Position numbers and translations under genes: made by a program
Notes under the pieces: generated by a model
What the model was told of the DNA's origin: nothing
Database searches by the model: none
The model's input: only the letters and a program-made list of their open reading frames with translations
Part shown: piece by piece, positions 7,675 to 14,401 of the stretch
How the letters are laid out: each line of letters opens with the position of its first letter
How positions within the stretch are numbered: position 1 is the stretch's first letter
Source of the DNA: Clostridium sp.
Lineage (GTDB): Bacteria > Bacillota > Clostridia > Clostridiales > Clostridiaceae
Reading direction: 5' to 3'
Assembly (NCBI GenBank): GCA_018372555.1
Contig: JAHAIU010000051.1
Location: 1 to 15,898, forward strand
Length of the DNA stretch: 15,898 bases

Positions 7675-8310
7675 ATGAGATATAATGGAATAATTTTTGA
7701 TTTAGATGGGGTTATTTGTCACACAGATAAATATCATTATAAAGCATGGAAAGAAGTAGCTGATGAATTAAATATATATTTTGATGAAGTTATTAATAAT
7801 AGACTTAGAGGAGTAAGCAGAAAGGAAAGTTTTGATATAATACTTGAAAATTATGATGGAGTATTAAGTGATGAAGAAAAATTAAAGTATGTAAATAAGA
7901 AAAATGAGATATATAAAGTATTACTGAATGATATGAGTGAAAATGACTTATCATTTGAAGTTAGGGATACTTTACATGAATTAAAAAATAAAAATATTAA
8001 AATGGCAATAGGTTCATCTAGTAAGAATGCTAAAAAAATACTAAAAAAAGTTGGGTTAAAAGATTTTTTTGATGTTATAGTGGATGGAAACGATATTAGT
8101 AATTCTAAGCCTAATCCAGAAGTATTTTTGAAGGCAAATGAAAGATTAGGTGTTGAAAAAAATAAATGTCTTGTTATTGAAGATGCTGTAGCTGGAGTTA
8201 ATGCAGCATTAGCTGGCAATATAGATGTTGCAGCTATAGGTGATGCAATACAATGTAATAGAGCGAATTATAAATTATATTCTTTTAAAGATATATTAAA
8301 TATTATATAG
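7675..8310 (+). CDS. pgmB: Beta-phosphoglucomutase
   Basis: A 211-residue HAD-superfamily enzyme that converts beta-glucose 1-phosphate to glucose 6-phosphate through a beta-glucose 1,6-bisphosphate intermediate. It aligns closely with the Lactococcus lactis enzyme as I recall it: FDLDGV holds nucleophile Asp9 and acid/base Asp11, His21 follows, the cap domain has RGVSRKES, and the core has GSSSKN (113-118), SKPNP with Lys145, and IEDAVAG with Glu169/Asp170. I start it at ATG 7675, with AAGGAG (7663-7668) six bases upstream and overlapping the stop of the GH65 gene. A TTG at 7654 is in frame but would lie inside that gene and before the ribosome binding site. The spacing implies translational coupling to the phosphorylase whose product it consumes. 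Confidence 0.95.
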   Translation: MRYNGIIFDLDGVICHTDKYHYKAWKEVADELNIYFDEVINNRLRGVSRKESFDIILENYDGVLSDEEKLKYVNKKNEIYKVLLNDMSENDLSFEVRDTLHELKNKNIKMAIGSSSKNAKKILKKVGLKDFFDVIVDGNDISNSKPNPEVFLKANERLGVEKNKCLVIEDAVAGVNAALAGNIDVAAIGDAIQCNRANYKLYSFKDILNII

Positions 8311-8328
8311 AAAGTAGGAAATTTGTAT

Positions 8329-9999
8329 ATGAGTAATGTAGAAAGAGCTTGGTGGAAAGAAAGTGTAGTTTATCAAATATATCCAAGAAGTTTTAATGAT
8401 AGTAATAATGATGGGATTGGAGATATAAATGGTATAACTGAAAAATTGGGATATTTACAAGATTTAGGTGTTGATGTTATATGGTTATCACCAATTTATA
8501 AATCACCTAATAGCGATAATGGATATGATATAAGTGACTATCAAGCTATAATGAATGAATTTGGTACAATGGAAGACTTTGATAAAATGTTAAAAAAAGC
8601 TCATGAATTTAATATAAAAATAGTTATGGATCTTGTAGTTAACCATACATCAGATGAACATTATTGGTTTACTGAAAGTAAAAAGTCAAAAGAAAATCCT
8701 TATCGTGATTATTATATTTGGAGAGATGGTAAAAATGGAAAAGAACCAAATAACTGGGGGTCTTGTTTTTCGGGATCAGCATGGGAATATGATAAAGAAA
8801 CAGAAATGTATTATTTACACTTATTCTCAAAGAAGCAACCAGATTTGAATTGGGACAATCCTAAAGTTAGAAAAGAAGTATTTGATATGATGAAATGGTG
8901 GTTAGATAAAGGTGTAGATGGGTTTAGAATGGATGTTATTAGTTTAATTTCTAAAAAGCCTAATTTACCTGATGGAAAGATGGGGATTAATGGATACGCT
9001 GGCTTTAATGAAGCAGCTAATGGTCCTCATGTACATGAATATTTAAGGGAAATGAGAAATAAGGTTTTAAACAAATATGATATACTAACAGTTGGAGAAT
9101 GTAGTGGAGTTACATTAGAAGAAGCTAAGAAATATGCTGCAGCTGATAATTCAGAGCTAAATATGGTATTTCAATTTGAACATATGGAGTTAGATTCAGA
9201 TGAAAGAGGAAATAAGTGGACTGATAAAAAGATTGACTTAGTTGAATTAAAAGGCACTTTAACAAAGTGGCAAAAAGGGTTAGAAGGAACAGGATGGAAT
9301 AGCTTATATTGGTGCAATCATGATCAGCCTAGAATTGTTTCTAGGCTTGGAGATGATACTGAATACAGAGAGTTATCTGCTAAGATGTTAGCAACATGCT
9401 TACACTTCATGAAAGGTACCCCTTATATTTACCAAGGTGAAGAGTTAGGAATGACCAATATCACTTTTAGTGATATTTATGACTATAGAGATTTAGATAG
9501 TATTAATGCCTATTATGAATTAACTAATAAAGGTATTTTTTCAAAAGAAGAGATGTTAAGGTATATAAATATAAAGAGTAGAGATAATGCAAGAACACCA
9601 ATGCAATGGGATGATTCAGTTAATTCAGGTTTTTCTGAACATGAACCTTGGATTAAGGTGAACCCTAATTATACAGAAATCAATGCTAAAGAGCAAGTTT
9701 CAAGAGAATCTTCTGTGTTTAATTATTATAAAAATTTAATTAAGCTAAGAAAAAATAATCCTATAATTGTCTATGGTATATATGATTTATTATTAGAAGA
9801 TTCTAAAGAGATATATGCTTATACTAGAAGCTTAGATAACAAAAAATTATTAGTAGTATGTAATTTTACTAATGAATTTGTAAAATTCAATATTCCAGAT
9901 GAGTTTACCAATGGTAAAATATTAATTTGCAATTATGAAAGTAATGTTATGCCTATAAATGAATTAAAACCATATCAAAGTATTGTAATTGAGATATAG
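8329..9999 (+). CDS. GH13 oligo-1,6-glucosidase-type alpha-glucosidase
   Basis: A cytoplasmic 557-residue alpha-glucosidase of the oligo-1,6-glucosidase group. It has WWKESVVYQIYPRSF at the N terminus, the QPDLNW motif near residue 170, GFRMDV with nucleophile Asp202, GEC with acid/base Glu256, and NHDQPR with Asp331. The residue after the nucleophile is Val203; in this subfamily Val there goes with alpha-1,6 (isomaltase-like) and Thr with alpha-1,4 (maltase-like) preference, so isomaltose, panose or similar substrates are favoured. I start at ATG 8329, with TAGGA (8315-8319) nine bases upstream; an in-frame TTG at 8323 is less likely. It is the last gene of the sugar operon, 18 bases after the beta-phosphoglucomutase stop, and would release glucose from branched or alpha-1,6-linked imports that the phosphorylase cannot use. 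Confidence 0.93.
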   Translation: MSNVERAWWKESVVYQIYPRSFNDSNNDGIGDINGITEKLGYLQDLGVDVIWLSPIYKSPNSDNGYDISDYQAIMNEFGTMEDFDKMLKKAHEFNIKIVMDLVVNHTSDEHYWFTESKKSKENPYRDYYIWRDGKNGKEPNNWGSCFSGSAWEYDKETEMYYLHLFSKKQPDLNWDNPKVRKEVFDMMKWWLDKGVDGFRMDVISLISKKPNLPDGKMGINGYAGFNEAANGPHVHEYLREMRNKVLNKYDILTVGECSGVTLEEAKKYAAADNSELNMVFQFEHMELDSDERGNKWTDKKIDLVELKGTLTKWQKGLEGTGWNSLYWCNHDQPRIVSRLGDDTEYRELSAKMLATCLHFMKGTPYIYQGEELGMTNITFSDIYDYRDLDSINAYYELTNKGIFSKEEMLRYINIKSRDNARTPMQWDDSVNSGFSEHEPWIKVNPNYTEINAKEQVSRESSVFNYYKNLIKLRKNNPIIVYGIYDLLLEDSKEIYAYTRSLDNKKLLVVCNFTNEFVKFNIPDEFTNGKILICNYESNVMPINELKPYQSIVIEI

Positions 10000-10222
10000 C
10001 ATATATTGTAATTAGATTTTAGAAGCGTCCTATTCAGATATTGTCTAGATAAAAATAATATTGGTTTAGAGTACACTTTAAACAAACAGCATAAAAAAAT
10101 AAAAGATATTTGTTTGAAGTTACATAGTGCTTTTATAAATATATATTTACATAAGTTAGAAAGTTAAAGAAATTGATATAAAATGAAACTTTCAATTATA
10201 TATTATTTTTATGAATAAGAAA
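10000..10222. other. Untranslated tail of the sugar operon, no gene seen
   Basis: AT-rich sequence between the GH13 stop and the operon's hairpin. I see no ORF with a ribosome binding site. It contains an AAACAAA/TTTGTTT inverted repeat with a long loop (about 10080-10115) and a lone TGTCTA half-site at 10042-10047 resembling the TetR-type sites further on, neither convincing by itself. Confidence 0.5.
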
Positions 10223-10270
10223 TAAAATATTTAATCATAGAGTGGAAAAGCTCTATGATTAAATATTTTA
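10223..10270 (+). terminator. Perfect 20-bp hairpin ending the sugar operon
   Basis: Bases 10223-10242 pair perfectly with 10251-10270 around an 8-base loop (TGGAAAAG). The GC-richer core (CATAGAG/CTCTATG) is near the loop and the outer part is A/T only, so the 3' arm itself supplies the T-rich stretch. The symmetry would let it act in either direction. It is the only strong stop signal after the GH13 gene. Confidence 0.75.
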
Positions 10271-10297
10271 CTTTATAAAGGAGAAAAAATAAATTAA

Positions 10298-10529
10298 GTG
10301 AATGCAGATGTATTTATAAATGGAAATGAATAAATTGAAAAATGGGAGCTATTAACAGAAAATTCATCTTGGTTTTGAAGCAGAAGAATTAATGATAAAG
10401 ATAGGTATATATATAATTAATGAAAATAATGTATATATTTTAGCTTGTAGAGATCATTTCATATAGTGAAGCCGTATCTGTGGAGAACCAAAATTAATAG
10501 ATAAAAGTTTAATTATAGGAGTATAATTG
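10298..10529 (+). pseudogene. Decayed gene of unknown family
   Basis: No intact ORF remains, but coding-like pieces lie in successive frames: VNADVFINGNE, then IEKWELLTENSSWF after a stop (10298 to about 10378), then FEAEELMIKIGIYIINENN continuing VYILACRDHFI in another frame (to about 10466), then CGEPKLIDKSLIIGV in a third (to 10529). A ribosome-binding-like AAAGGAG sits at 10277-10283 and a good terminator follows at 10568. I do not recognise the family. The pieces together would make a protein of roughly 75-80 residues. Two or more frameshifts and stops make it non-functional. The reconstruction is my inference and could be chance in part. Confidence 0.4.
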
Positions 10530-10567
10530 GATGGCTTGTTTCTATAGTTATAAATACAATATTTAAT

Positions 10568-10593
10568 ACTAGGGTGTTAAACTCTAGTTTTTT
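10568..10593 (+). terminator. Rho-independent terminator
   Basis: ACTAGGG (10568-10574) pairs with CTCTAGT (10582-10588, one G-T pair) around a 7-base loop and is followed by six T residues. It presumably served the decayed gene upstream and now insulates the redox operon. Confidence 0.75.
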
Positions 10594-10594
10594 A

Positions 10595-10635
10595 TTTAGA
10601 CAGTTTTGAAATGTTGTCTAAATGTACACTATATA
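10595..10635 (+). promoter_or_regulatory. Candidate promoter P1 and dyad operator of the redox operon
   Basis: A perfect inverted repeat TTTAGACA (10595-10602) and TGTCTAAA (10615-10622), 12 bases apart, brackets a possible -35 (TTGAAA, 10606-10611). A TATATA -10 (10630-10635) follows at 18 bases. The half-site resembles the dyad at 10687-10702 in front of the same operon, so one protein, most simply the TetR regulator of the operon, may bind both. Confidence 0.5.
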
Positions 10636-10648
10636 AAGATATTGTAAA

Positions 10649-10702
10649 TTGTTTTTTTAAATTTAGGCTCTTATAATGAAATTAAGTTAGACGCGTGTCA
10701 AA
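10649..10702 (+). promoter_or_regulatory. Candidate promoter P2 with TetR-type operator at the start site
   Basis: TTGTTT (10649-10654) and a consensus TATAAT (10672-10677) are 17 bases apart, placing transcription start near 10684. The imperfect palindrome TTAGACGCGTGTCAAA (10687-10702) follows at once, where a bound repressor would block initiation. The GAC(N4)GTC core is typical of TetR-family operators, and a TetR gene lies in the operon. Confidence 0.6.
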
Positions 10703-10730
10703 TAATTTACAATAAAAATGGAGAAAATAT

Positions 10731-11492
10731 ATGAGAATTGCAATAGTTACAGGAGCATCTTCAGGATTAGGTGTAGAATTTACTAAAACAATTATCAATA
10801 AATATAAAGATTTAAATGAAATATGGATTGTTGCAAGAAGAAAAGAAAGACTAATTCAAATTGCACATGAGTATAAGAATGTAAATATAAGACCAGTAGA
10901 AATGGATTTAGGAAAAGATGAATCATATACAGAGCTAGAGCAGCTTTTACAAAAAGAAAAGCCTGAGATACAGATATTAATTAATAATGCAGGTTATGAA
11001 AAAATAGGACATTTTAAAGATATGAATATATCAGATATAATTTCAATTATAGATGTTAATATAAAAGGAATGACAGCAATTAATAGGATTTGTCTCCCTT
11101 ATATGAAAAAAGGAAGTTTTGAAATTATTACTGGTTCAGTTTCTTCTTTTTCTCCAGTACCAAATCAAGCTGTATATAGTGCAAGCAAAAAATATGTTTA
11201 TTATTTTGGAAAAGCTCTTAGAGAAGAAATGAAAAAAGTAGGCATTAATGTATTGACTTTATGTCCAGGCAACATGGACACTGAAATGAATCCAAGAGGT
11301 AAAATGACACATAGTAAACAAATAAATTTACTGCCATACTTGGATATGAAGGTAGTTACAGAAAGGTGCCTTAAAAAAGCAGAGAATGGAAAAGCTCTTT
11401 ATACCCCAGGAGGATTTTATAAATTTTATAGAATATGCAGTAAGATAGCACCTTCTGCATTTATGGTTAAAATAACGAAAAGATTTTTTTAG
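10731..11492 (+). CDS. Short-chain dehydrogenase/reductase (SDR)
   Basis: A 253-residue classical SDR. It has the nucleotide-binding TGASSGLG (7-14), an Arg pair (36-37) after the second strand that favours NADP(H), NNAG (85-88), catalytic Asn110, Ser at about 136-139 in GSVSS, and YSASK with Tyr149 and Lys153. The PGNMDTEM segment follows as expected. The hydrophobic-basic C terminus (ending MVKITKRFF) resembles the SDRs related to DltE/YqjQ-like oxidoreductases rather than steroid or acyl-carrier reductases. GGAG (10720-10723) is 7 bases before ATG 10731. It is the first gene of a three-gene operon with a TetR regulator and a flavodoxin-ferredoxin. The substrate is unknown. Confidence 0.92.
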   Translation: MRIAIVTGASSGLGVEFTKTIINKYKDLNEIWIVARRKERLIQIAHEYKNVNIRPVEMDLGKDESYTELEQLLQKEKPEIQILINNAGYEKIGHFKDMNISDIISIIDVNIKGMTAINRICLPYMKKGSFEIITGSVSSFSPVPNQAVYSASKKYVYYFGKALREEMKKVGINVLTLCPGNMDTEMNPRGKMTHSKQINLLPYLDMKVVTERCLKKAENGKALYTPGGFYKFYRICSKIAPSAFMVKITKRFF

Positions 11493-11513
11493 AAAGGATA
11501 ATATACAGTCAGG

Positions 11514-12104
11514 ATGAAATATGATTTAAGTAAGAAGACAAATCGTTTTGCGGAGAGAACATTAAAGGATTTTTCAGAAACATTATTTTCTTTACTAGAA
11601 AAGAAAAAATTTGAAGATATTACGGTAAATGAATTATGTAGTGTATGTAATTATCCAAGAGCAACATTTTATAATTATTTTCAAGATATATATGATTTAC
11701 TTGATTATTGCTGGGGGAATATGAGTATGGAAATTAATATTGAAGATTACAAAAGTATTGAACCAGATGAACGTACACAAGTACTATTTGAAAGATTATA
11801 TGAATTCTTTGAAAAGAAAAAAGATATTGTAAATAACATTATGCTACACAATGAAATAGATGGAGCAATGGCAGAATCGTTAAAACGCTTTATGCTTCTA
11901 AAAATAAGAGAAATACTATCTTCATGTGGATGTGTTAAAAATAAGAATATGCCATTAGAAATGATAACAATGCATTACAGCAATACTTTACAGATGGTTT
12001 TAGAATTTTGTTTTTTAAGGAAAGATTCAATTTCAAAAGAAGAAGCTAGAATAAGTATTGATTATCTATTGGGAACATTAGAAAAGAAAGGGGGATTATT
12101 ATGA
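11514..12104 (+). CDS. TetR/AcrR-family transcriptional regulator
   Basis: A 196-residue protein with the TetR-type DNA-binding domain at residues about 15-65: helix 1 (TLKDFSETLFSLLEKKKFE), then ITVNELCSVCNYPRATFYNY as the helix-turn-helix and FQDIYDLL after it. The helical remainder is the ligand-binding and dimer domain and is not informative about the ligand. It lies 21 bases after the SDR stop and overlaps the next gene by 4 bases (ATGA), so it is co-transcribed with both. Its ribosome binding site is poorly placed: AAAGGA (11493-11498) is 15 bases upstream, and only CAGG is closer, which may keep its synthesis low. It probably represses its own operon through the two dyads at 10595-10622 and 10687-10702. 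Confidence 0.9.
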   Translation: MKYDLSKKTNRFAERTLKDFSETLFSLLEKKKFEDITVNELCSVCNYPRATFYNYFQDIYDLLDYCWGNMSMEINIEDYKSIEPDERTQVLFERLYEFFEKKKDIVNNIMLHNEIDGAMAESLKRFMLLKIREILSSCGCVKNKNMPLEMITMHYSNTLQMVLEFCFLRKDSISKEEARISIDYLLGTLEKKGGLL

Positions 12105-12868
12105 TAGTATATTTTTCAGCAACAGGAAATTCTAAATATGTAGCAGAAAGAATTGCAAAAGCAACAAATGATGAGTGTATATCTATACTAGATGTTATGA
12201 AAGATGAAAAATGCTCTTTATCTATCAAGGAAAATGAAAATGTAGGAATAGTTTCCCCAACATATGCATGGGGATGTCCTTCTGTAATTATAGATTTTTT
12301 AAATAAGGTTTCTTTTAGTGGAAATAAGAAGAATTATTTTTACTATATAGCAACTTATGGAACAACACCAGGTAATAATGGCTATTTAGCTAATAAAAGT
12401 TTATATAAAAATACAGGCATAAAATTTGATGCTTTTTTTAGTGTGAAAATGCCAGATACATGGACACCTATATTTGATTTATCGAATAAAGAAAAAGTAG
12501 CAGAAATGAATAGAAAAGCTGAACCACAGATAGATGAAATAATTTTAAAAATACAAAATAAATCTGTAGGAGATTTTACGAAAAATAAAATACCAAAATT
12601 TACAGTAGCATTTTATAAACCACACTATGAAAATATGAGAAAAACAAATCATTTCACTGTGGACGATAGCTGTATTGGATGTAAATTATGTGAGAAAAAA
12701 TGTCCTGTTAATGCTATTGAAATTAAAGATGGTAAACCAGTTTGGGTGAAAGATAAATGTACAATGTGCCTTGGATGTCTTCATCGTTGTCCTAAATTTG
12801 CAATTCAGTATGGAAAAAATACTAAGAAGCATGGACAGTATAAGAATCCTAATACAAAAGTATTGTAA
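12101..12868 (+). CDS. EFR1-type flavodoxin-ferredoxin fusion protein
   Basis: A 255-residue redox protein of the EFR1 family. Residues 1-150 form a flavodoxin-like domain with the FMN phosphate loop (SATGNS, 6-11) and a second cofactor loop (TYGTTPGN, 85-92). The C-terminal part is a two-cluster ferredoxin: Cys191, 194, 197, 201 and Cys220, 223, 226, 230, each set CxxCxxCxxxCP, giving two [4Fe-4S] clusters. It should carry single electrons between FMN and the clusters in the cytoplasm. GAAAGGGGG lies just before ATG 12101, which overlaps the TetR stop. With the SDR it suggests a small inducible reduction pathway, but the partners and substrate are not known. Confidence 0.93.
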   Translation: MIVYFSATGNSKYVAERIAKATNDECISILDVMKDEKCSLSIKENENVGIVSPTYAWGCPSVIIDFLNKVSFSGNKKNYFYYIATYGTTPGNNGYLANKSLYKNTGIKFDAFFSVKMPDTWTPIFDLSNKEKVAEMNRKAEPQIDEIILKIQNKSVGDFTKNKIPKFTVAFYKPHYENMRKTNHFTVDDSCIGCKLCEKKCPVNAIEIKDGKPVWVKDKCTMCLGCLHRCPKFAIQYGKNTKKHGQYKNPNTKVL

Positions 12869-12903
12869 TAAAGTTAAGGCATTAGCATAATATTGATAAC
12901 AAG

Positions 12904-12949
12904 AAATAATACTTAAAGTTAATTATAGAGTTTTAAGTATTATTTTTTC
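12904..12949 (+). terminator. Terminator of the SDR-TetR-EFR1 operon
   Basis: Bases 12904-12917 pair perfectly with 12932-12945 (14 bp, A/T-rich) around a 14-base loop, running into TTT at 12946-12948. It begins 35 bases after the EFR1 stop. Confidence 0.75.
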
Positions 12950-12961
12950 TATTATTCTAAG

Positions 12962-13210
12962 ATGAAATTTTTATCAAACTTTGAAAGAACTATAATCATT
13001 ATGGCAAAAGGTGATAAAGAAGTAATTTATTAAAATAATTTTAAGGGAAAGGATTATAAAGTAGTGGATTTTAGAGTTCATGATTTGTCTCCACAAAGGA
13101 ATCCAGCAATACAGAAATGTGTTGATTTGGACTATCATTATGTAGTTGTGGACTATATTCAAAATTCATGTATAATTGAAATAAGAAATATGCAAAATGT
13201 ATTCAAATAA
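12962..13210 (+). pseudogene. Small ORF interrupted by one in-frame TAA (unknown family)
   Basis: From ATG 12962 the frame reads 23 codons (MKFLSNFERTIIIMAKGDKE, then VIY), meets TAA at 13031-13033, then continues without further stops for 58 codons (starting NNFKGKDYKVVDFRVHDLSP and ending IEIRNMQNVFK) to TAA at 13208. The downstream half looks truly coding, with a balanced composition including Cys, His, Pro and Gln. I do not recognise the family. No good ribosome binding site precedes 12962, which lies just behind a terminator. An alternative is a shorter live gene from GTG 13064 (48 residues), with AAGGGAAAGGA (13043-13053) ten bases upstream. I favour a decayed gene, but the short form is possible. 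Confidence 0.45.
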
Positions 13211-13252
13211 ATGGTAAATGATAGAAAAATTGTTGAGGGTAAGGTGATTTAA

Positions 13253-13708
13253 ATGAAATTAGCTGAAGCTTTAAATTTAAGGGCTGACCTACAGAAAAGA
13301 ATTGCAAACTTAAAAGAAAGATTGATAAAAAATGCTAAGGTTCAAGAAGGGGATACACCATCAGAAGATCCCAATATGCTTTTAAATGAACTAAATGATA
13401 ATATTATTGAACTTGAAAATATTATAAAATTAATAAATAAGACTAATAGCTCTACTTACATAGATAATGAAAGTATTTCAGATATTATAGCTAAAAGAGA
13501 TACTTTAGGATTGAAATTATCTATTTTAAGAAGTTTTATTAGTGAATCTGCTGATAAAATTGAGAGATATTCAAACAAAGAAATAAAAATTTTAAGTACA
13601 GTGAATGTAGCTGAAAAACAGAAGGAAATAGATAGCCTTTCAAAGGAATATAGATTAATAGATACTAAACTACAAGGATTAAATTGGACGACTGATATTA
13701 TTTCTTAA
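13253..13708 (+). CDS. DIP1984 family (septicolysin-like) protein
   Basis: A 151-residue, mostly helical, probably coiled-coil protein. It matches the DIP1984 family pattern: MKLAEALNLRADLQKRIANL at the N terminus, then ERLIKNAKVQEGDTPSEDP, a middle INKTN, an AKRDTLGLKLSILR segment, and the conserved ending LNWTTDI. No signal peptide or membrane segment is seen. The name 'septicolysin' attached to some members does not establish a lytic role here, and the function is unknown. The length is normal for the family. GTAAGGTG lies upstream at a usable distance from ATG 13253. It appears to be a single gene, followed by a structured RNA region rather than a simple terminator. Confidence 0.85.
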   Translation: MKLAEALNLRADLQKRIANLKERLIKNAKVQEGDTPSEDPNMLLNELNDNIIELENIIKLINKTNSSTYIDNESISDIIAKRDTLGLKLSILRSFISESADKIERYSNKEIKILSTVNVAEKQKEIDSLSKEYRLIDTKLQGLNWTTDIIS

Positions 13709-13714
13709 GAATTT

Positions 13715-13925
13715 AGATGGTAATTTGCAAGGGTGAACATAAGCTCTACTAATTGAGGTGTAAATTAGTACTATGATAGCATGTACGGAACAATGTGCAA
13801 ATAATAAAAATTAAGTTCAGTAATGTTACAAGGGTAAAGTTATAAATTAATGTAACAACCATATGTTGGCTTGTAGATGAGGGTGGGATAGGGACTAATA
13901 GATAGTTATCTAAAAGTTAATAAAA
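13715..13925 (+). ncRNA. Candidate structured non-coding RNA, class not identified
   Basis: This stretch has no ORF but is dense in complementary segments. ATTTGCA (13723-13729) pairs with TGCAAAT (13796-13802) as a closing stem, enclosing TACTAATT (13747-13754) with AATTAGTA (13763-13770). Next come TGTTACA (13824-13830) with TGTAACA (13851-13857), or alternatively ACAACC (13855-13860) with GG-c-TTGT (13868-13874). TAGATA (13899-13904) with TATCTA (13907-13912) closes the 3' end. TGAAC (13734-13738) could pair with GTTCA (13815-13819) as a pseudoknot. An unpaired purine-rich block (13878-13894) looks conserved. A weak promoter (TTGGAC 13684, TAAGAA 13706) precedes it and a terminator follows at 13984. 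Size and setting are compatible with a broad clostridial RNA such as raiA, but I cannot confirm a class. Confidence 0.5.
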
Positions 13926-13983
13926 ATAAATATATATTATAATTAAGAATAACATATTCATATTGAATAAAGGTTTTACTTAT

Positions 13984-14032
13984 TAAGAAGCTTCTGTGTG
14001 TAATGTAATTACATATAGAAGCTTCTTATTTT
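13984..14032 (+). terminator. Strong 20-bp hairpin terminator
   Basis: TAAGAAGCTTCT (13984-13995) pairs with AGAAGCTTCTTA (14017-14028). The stem continues inward for 8 more pairs, with two G-T pairs, to a TGTAA loop, and TTTT follows. The outer arms are themselves near-palindromic (AAGCTT). It is the first strong stop after the structured RNA. Confidence 0.75.
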
Positions 14033-14401
14033 AAGAATGAGTTTAAGATGGGAGAGATTTATAATGAAGGTCAATCAATATAATATAATAAATAGAGTTT
14101 AGAAAATATGGTATATGAAATGAAAATAAATAAAATTAAGTTGGTGTTAGAGGAAGAAAAATGTTATTAAAAGTTCAACAAATTCTTTCAAATAGAGAAA
14201 CAGCTTATATTTTATGGATATTAGCTATTATAACAAAAATATTTATTTAGATCTGAATAATATATCTATAAGTATTTGTTTAGATAATTTATAAACTTTA
14301 AAAAACGAAAAAATAAAATAGATATTGTCATAGATTAGGTTTGACTATCCCTGTGAGGTAATTAATAATTAAGTTGTTAAGAGTTTATAAAGAAAATAAT
14401 A
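14033..14401. other. Gene-poor interval with a 12-codon ORF start and a possible peptide gene
   Basis: A strong ribosome binding site (GGGAGAG, 14050-14056) precedes ATG 14064, but the frame stops after 12 codons (MKVNQYNIINRV, stop at 14100-14102). This looks like the start of a lost gene. The 29-codon ORF at 14161 is listed separately. TTGACT (14341-14346) and TAATAA (14363-14368), 16 bases apart, could be a promoter for the truncated gene at 14402. I recognise nothing else. Confidence 0.4.
14161..14250 (+). CDS. Possible 29-residue membrane peptide
   Basis: ATG 14161 is preceded at 6 bases by AGAGGA (14149-14154). The 29-residue product has a polar N-terminal half (MLLKVQQILSNRET) and a hydrophobic C-terminal half (AYILWILAIITKIFI) long enough to span a membrane. 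Short single-span peptides of this shape include toxins of type I systems and small membrane regulators, but nothing here identifies one; I see no clear antisense RNA. It could equally be a chance ORF in decayed sequence. Confidence 0.3.
   Translation: MLLKVQQILSNRETAYILWILAIITKIFI

Noticed and set aside
13715..13925. Group I/II intron or transposon-end (omega-RNA-like) fragment
   Set aside because: I see no domain V hairpin, no intron core motifs and no tnpB, iscB or transposase sequence beside it. A free-standing RNA fits better, but this needs a covariance-model search.
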